A DNA stretch of 64,000 nucleotides from Owenia fusiformis (taxonomy: Eukaryota; Annelida; Polychaeta; Sabellida; Oweniidae): contig CAIIXF020000002.1 in the NCBI GenBank assembly GCA_903813345.2, forward strand, positions 31,800,926-31,864,925, given 5' to 3'. A program made the position numbers and the translations under genes. Below the pieces are notes generated by a model. It was not told where the DNA came from. It searched no databases and saw only the letters and a program-made list of their open reading frames with translations. Positions 59,736-64,000 of this stretch are shown piece after piece; positions within the stretch are counted from its first letter, which is position 1, and every line of letters starts with the position of its first letter.

Positions 59736-60241
59736 TTCTATTCCATTTGTGCATAAAACTATAAAACTAATCTTATACAAGAGGCGATCCATTTATTCTG
59801 ATAAAAATGCTCTCATTTTGTGATTTTTCACATATCCCTCTCATTTTTTCAGAACTTGAAGATTATGTATTTACACACACAATGCTAAATATTATAGCTA
59901 TATCTTGAATTATCTTTGAGATAAGGTTGCCATGGTAACCTGTATTTAGGGTAGGCAGGTCAGTTAAATTATAACGTATAAAATGTCATAATAACTTGTT
60001 ATTTATTTAGTTTTTTTATGGATCGCCCCTTGTATTTCTGAAATTATTTATTTCTTGACACATATCGCTACCACAGACATTGCTTCAAGGTTTAAAATTG
60101 ATTTTGACTTGCCATATGTTCGAAGTCGACAATTATATTTTATTTTCTCACAAAATATAACATTTAAAATGATCAATTTTCCTGTTAATATTTCGATAAT
60201 TTCTCAAAATCAGTTAATGGATCGAATAGTCATTTGGTAGC
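59736..60241. other. 3' flank of CLCA copy 2
   Basis: AT-rich, with no coding exon seen on either strand. It holds the 3' UTR of CLCA copy 2 and, on the other strand, that of the VWC gene. Confidence 0.5.
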
Positions 60242-60665
60242 CTAATTCATTGGGCACCGGTCACAACATCTTTCCGGATCATTAATTGGATTTTGGCAAC
60301 CTGGTGTGGGACAGTCAATGATTGCACAAGATATTCTTGCACCAGTTGGGTCGGAGTAAGCATTGATGCACATACAAATATCACAGGGACTGTCTCGATT
60401 TACGTATTCACCAATAGAATACATAATACCATCTTGTTTACAGTCTGAAAAAATAATCTTTATGAATACAATGTGTTGATTGTGTGTCTCTGCAAAGTTT
60501 ATCATAACTTTAATATCGCAGTTATTAAAAAAAAATTTTACTATAAATACTATTCAAAACATCATTCTTTGTTTCTTACGTGGACAAAAGGATTTAGTGC
60601 AGTAAACCACTCCATTCATACACCACTGATCGATCAATTTTTTCAGTTTAATCTGACAGTTATAA
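60242..60665 (-). CDS. VWC-domain protein, 3' exons only
   Basis: Two exons on the minus strand. The terminal exon (60444-60242) encodes a near-complete von Willebrand factor C module: CKQDG, GEYVNRD, PCDICMC, SCAIIDCP and a CCDRCP end, then stop. The preceding exon ends at 60580 with donor CAC|GTAAGA and encodes the tail of another VWC-like module (WCMNGVVYCTKSFCP); the codon split across the intron is in phase. Its 5' limit (about 60665) is a guess. Upstream exons would have to lie between here and CLCA copy 3 or overlap that gene on the opposite strand; none was found. Proteins of this class are secreted matrix or BMP-modulating factors, or small defence-related peptides in invertebrates. 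It may be a gene fragment. Confidence 0.6.
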
Positions 60666-60669
60666 CGTA

Positions 60670-61862
60670 ATTGAATAGTTCTTTAAATATTTGTCCTCGT
60701 AACAAAGTTTTAGAATATTTGAATTATGAATGTAAAAATGTCAGGAATTCCGCATTTTTGCAATTCGCAAATTATGTATAAATGTTATGACAACAAGTGT
60801 TCAATAAGACCATGGTGATATGCACAATTATATGATCTCAAGATATCTGAAGTTGACGCACAGACATCTTTGGAAAATAGTGTACATGTACACATTGTAT
60901 ATGTAATAATTTTCAAGACCAGGAAGTCATATATTTTATTTTTATTTTCTTGTTGACAGTCAAAACCTTTAAAAAATTGTTTGACTTTTCATTTTCAGAT
61001 AATTATATGAATTCCCTGCAACAAAGTGCCTTGATTTTTCCCTCCACAAAATATTCTATGGTAATTGCAAAAACGTTTTTGTATAGGTATATATAATAGC
61101 TTTCGGGACCAGGAAGTTGTATTAATATCAATTCATTTTTGTTGTTGACAACTGCTATTGAAATAAATGAATGGTCTCTAAATTGTGCTGCATTGTCGTT
61201 AAAGGCCCCATGTTTGTTTGGACATAATCTTGAATCATTTCGACCTTATTTCTCATGACTAAAAAGTCGATTTAGACATTTTGCTTTCAAAAATGTTTCG
61301 ATACAAAGTTTCAAATATTTTCGATGTTTTAAAAAATGTTGACTTCTCCTTTCCAGATATATGAAGTTCCTGCCGTATAAAATATCAATTATAGACCTTG
61401 GCTCTCAAAAGACACTTCCAAAAATATGTTGTTGTTCTTTGATTATTTCTAACCAGAACAATTTGGATTGGTCTTTATTCATCCACAAAATATCTTACGG
61501 TACATGCTTTTGCGAAGATTACAGACAGATGTAGGCCTACAAGTCTTTATCAAATTCATCTAGAGCTAATATTTAAATCTTCAACAAAATTCAACATTTC
61601 CAATCAAAAAGTTGTCAAAAACACTCTTCGAAATTAAAAAAGTTTTAGATATGATCAGGTATCAGAGCTTTCGATACTTTGAATTAGACTACAATATAAG
61701 CGTATAAGCAGTTTTAACTTCCCACGGGGCCTTTAATACTGCACGTGAAAACAATCATATTCTTCTTTTTAGTCGACCTAGACACTTTAAATTCATTACC
61801 AAAGAGTTGAGCAATTTCAACATTAACACGTTTCACATGATGTCAAACGTTTTAATGTGATA
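60670..61862. other. Upstream region of CLCA copy 3
   Basis: AT-rich. I see no coding exon, and no signal-peptide exon for the VWC gene could be identified. It presumably contains the CLCA copy 3 promoter. Several loosely similar phrases (TATATTTGAAGTTCCTG-like, GACCAGGAAGT) recur at about 60917, 61108 and 61360, suggesting an old degenerate repeat. Confidence 0.4.
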
Positions 61863-63534
61863 ATGGAGACGATGCGTCCGCTCATTATACTTCTCGTTGC
61901 AACATTTGATTATTGTTTGGGCGGTAAAACGACACTCGTTAAACTTGAACACAATGGCTATATAGATGTAGTTGTAGCGATTGGTCCAAAAGTGGACGAG
62001 AATACGACAATCATTACTGAGTTGAAGGTAAGTCCAAGAGTCGAACAGATTTAAATTGTTGCGAGTACTGGCCCGTATTCAGTTTTTGCCAAGGGGGAGG
62101 TAGTTTTTTTAAACTGCAGGGGGCAGAGGTATTTCAAATTTGAAAATTTTGGCACAAAAACACTTGACATCTGCTCAAAATGGTGAAAACTGTACGATTT
62201 TGAAATAGCCAGTGGGTCTCGAACCCCCTATAAGTCAGGAGTACTTACATCTATTTCGCAGACATACAAGGACTCAAAGGATTTGGAAGAGATATATGAT
62301 GTCAATTGTTGGAACAAATCTTGCCAATGTTTCCCAAATTTCATTCACTGAAAAATTAGATGTATATAGAACTTATTGCAGAAATAATTTTTTTAAATCT
62401 ATTTGAACTGTTAAGGGAACATCCCCTTATCATTTTGCCAAGCTAACCTCAAAAAATGGAGGAATAATCCAGAAATAGGCTCTAGGTCAGAAATTTTAGA
62501 CTGTTGACAGGCTAGCCATAATTAAAGGGTGAGTCAAAAACGTGCATCTTTATTCTAGTATTACTTTTCTCAAATGCTTGGATTTCAATGAAATATGATA
62601 ATTATGCAAGAATCAATTCTACAAATGTTCCAGAAATTGGAAAAAGAAATCTCTCTAGTGGTTTTTCAATAATAAAGGTATACGGACTTTTTGAAATCAT
62701 CCAAATCTCAGGATAATGTTCAAAGCAACAATTTACACTCATACTAAGTCATGCCTCGAATTAAAGTGCAAAATTGACACTTCACCGCTGGATTGTCTGG
62801 AATAGCTGCAGTGTGATAATAATTTGATTATTAAAAAAATAAAACTTATGTAAACAATTGTATGAAGCATTTCGTTTCTCCATAAATTCTATATAAGTAA
62901 TATTATGTTTTCTAGAATATGATAGTTGATGCATCGCACTATCTTTATAACGCAACAAGAAAACGAGCTTACTTTAAGAAGATCAGTATTTTGGTGCCAT
63001 CAACATGGAGCGATGATTCACAATACGAGAATGCAAACCTTGAGACGTTTGAAAATGCAGACTTCCGGGTGGACACATGGTATAACAATAACCCATATAC
63101 CAGGCAACTCGGTCAATGTGGAGAACCCGCTAGCTATTGTCACCTGACTCCGGACTATGTTCTAGACACACACAATGACCGGTTAACAAGATGGGGACCA
63201 CCTGGTAACGACAATTATGTTAAGAAATTTAAGAGTTAAAGATAAGACTATTTAAATCAATTATGTAACCATAGATACGATGACCTCATGGTAAAAGAAA
63301 AGTGGAATTCTTTACTTAAATTTCGAAATTTGGGTCCCTTCCCTTTTGATTTCCAGGACCCCCATGTGGTTTTTATAACTTTTTTTGTAGGTCGTTTGCT
63401 CGTACACGAATTTGCTCACCTGCGGTACGGAATATTTGACGAGTACGGATTACTAGGTAGCACAGAGACACCGCCTTCCTATATGGACAGCAACGGGAAA
63501 TACGTCCCCACAGGTTGCACGGATAAAATTAAAG
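61863..63534 (+). CDS. CLCA-family protein, copy 3 (first three exons, runs off window)
   Basis: Exon 1 is 61863-62027 (signal peptide METMRPLIILLVATF and the first 55 codons, with a second possible start at 61872). Exon 2 is 62916-63204. Exon 3 is 63391-63534, containing HEFAHLRYGIFDEYG and ending in the conserved GCTDKIK. Phases and sizes match copies 1 and 2. Exon 2 resembles copy 2 more than copy 1 (VLDTHNDR and TRWGPPG are shared). The remaining exons lie beyond 64000; the rest of the window is intron 3. Intron 1 contains a decayed copy of the GCCCGTAGCC repeat. No disruption is seen in the visible part. Confidence 0.88.
62070..62245. repeat. Decayed copy of the GCCCGTAGCC element
   Basis: GGCCCGTATTCAG, TTTGCCAAGGGGG and GCTCAAAATGGTGAAAAC match the element at 3830-4034 in order, with many changes and a degraded right end. 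It lies in CLCA copy 3 intron 1. Confidence 0.55.
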
Positions 63535-64000
63535 GTAACATTAAACTGTACACCCTTTATCATTTTTAAATAATAAAATTGAAAATTAAAATAAATAATT
63601 TATATTAGGATTAGATCGATTTGGTGAATATGCTATATACCTTAATGGTGCAAAGTTGGCTTCATCTGTAGCTTTTGCAACATATTACTGTATAAGTGGT
63701 ATTTAATCTGAGTAGTTGATTTGCCAAATGGTCAACTTTTATCATTTTCTAATTTAAAATTTTCCTAACAAACCTGCCAATAGAAAAAACAATGTTTTTT
63801 CAATGAATAAAAAAGGAATAAAAAACAAACAAAAAACAACAACTGCCAATAGAATATTAGATTAATGGTACCATTGAAAAGGTTAGGTTGCATGACTTCA
63901 TTTTTTGAAAAAGTAAGTACTTTACTCCAAAAGTAAATGATTTTGTCATTTTCTTGAAAGACGTCTTAGCTTTGCTTTTTCAAAACGTCAACATGTTATT

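Overview
The window is animal nuclear DNA, AT-rich, with split genes, GT-AG introns and many short inverted-repeat elements. Multi-CUB receptors, EGF/PAN surface proteins, tandem CLCA genes, a Ty3-type LTR element and repeat-filled introns suggest a marine invertebrate bilaterian (mollusc, brachiopod, hemichordate or lancelet grade). I cannot name the species. I traced exons by eye, checking splice phase, domain continuity and agreement between paralogs.

Layout, left to right. (1) 1984-14658, +: a six-exon type II membrane protein with a cytoplasmic N-terminus, one TM helix, an EGF repeat, a Thr-rich stalk and a PAN/apple domain. Its third intron (9.5 kb) is packed with foldback and MITE-like elements. 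(2) 16352-27100, -: a 15-exon type I receptor with a signal peptide, four CUB domains, a TM helix and a 290-residue proline-rich tail with PPxY motifs. (3) 30065-38671, +: CLCA copy 1, 16 exons, with a single-base frame disruption just before the VWA metal site. (4) 39887-44494: a Ty3/gypsy-type LTR retrotransposon with matching LTRs and a 5-bp target duplication, ending 20 bp before the start codon of copy 2. (5) 44515-59735, +: CLCA copy 2, 16 exons, open throughout (1020 codons), its introns swollen by DNA elements, including one inserted in another. (6) 60242-about 60665, -: two 3' exons of a VWC-domain gene. (7) 61863-past the edge, +: CLCA copy 3, first three exons.

The three CLCA copies share intron phases and the HExxH metallohydrolase motif. 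Copies 1 and 2 also show the VWA MIDAS, fibronectin type III, TM and tail. They look like a local tandem expansion with later sequence exchange. The CUB receptor and CLCA copy 1 are head to head about 2.4 kb apart.

The most unusual signals are: repeats grown from exon-intron junctions (exon 2 of the EGF/PAN gene; exons 7, 9 and 12 of CLCA); three DNA elements whose ends start CACG and are flanked by 5-bp duplications, the RAG/Transib-type signature; a palindromic MITE that supplies part of a CLCA splice donor; and the young LTR insertion at the CLCA copy 2 start. No dedicated novel pathway or defence system was recognised.
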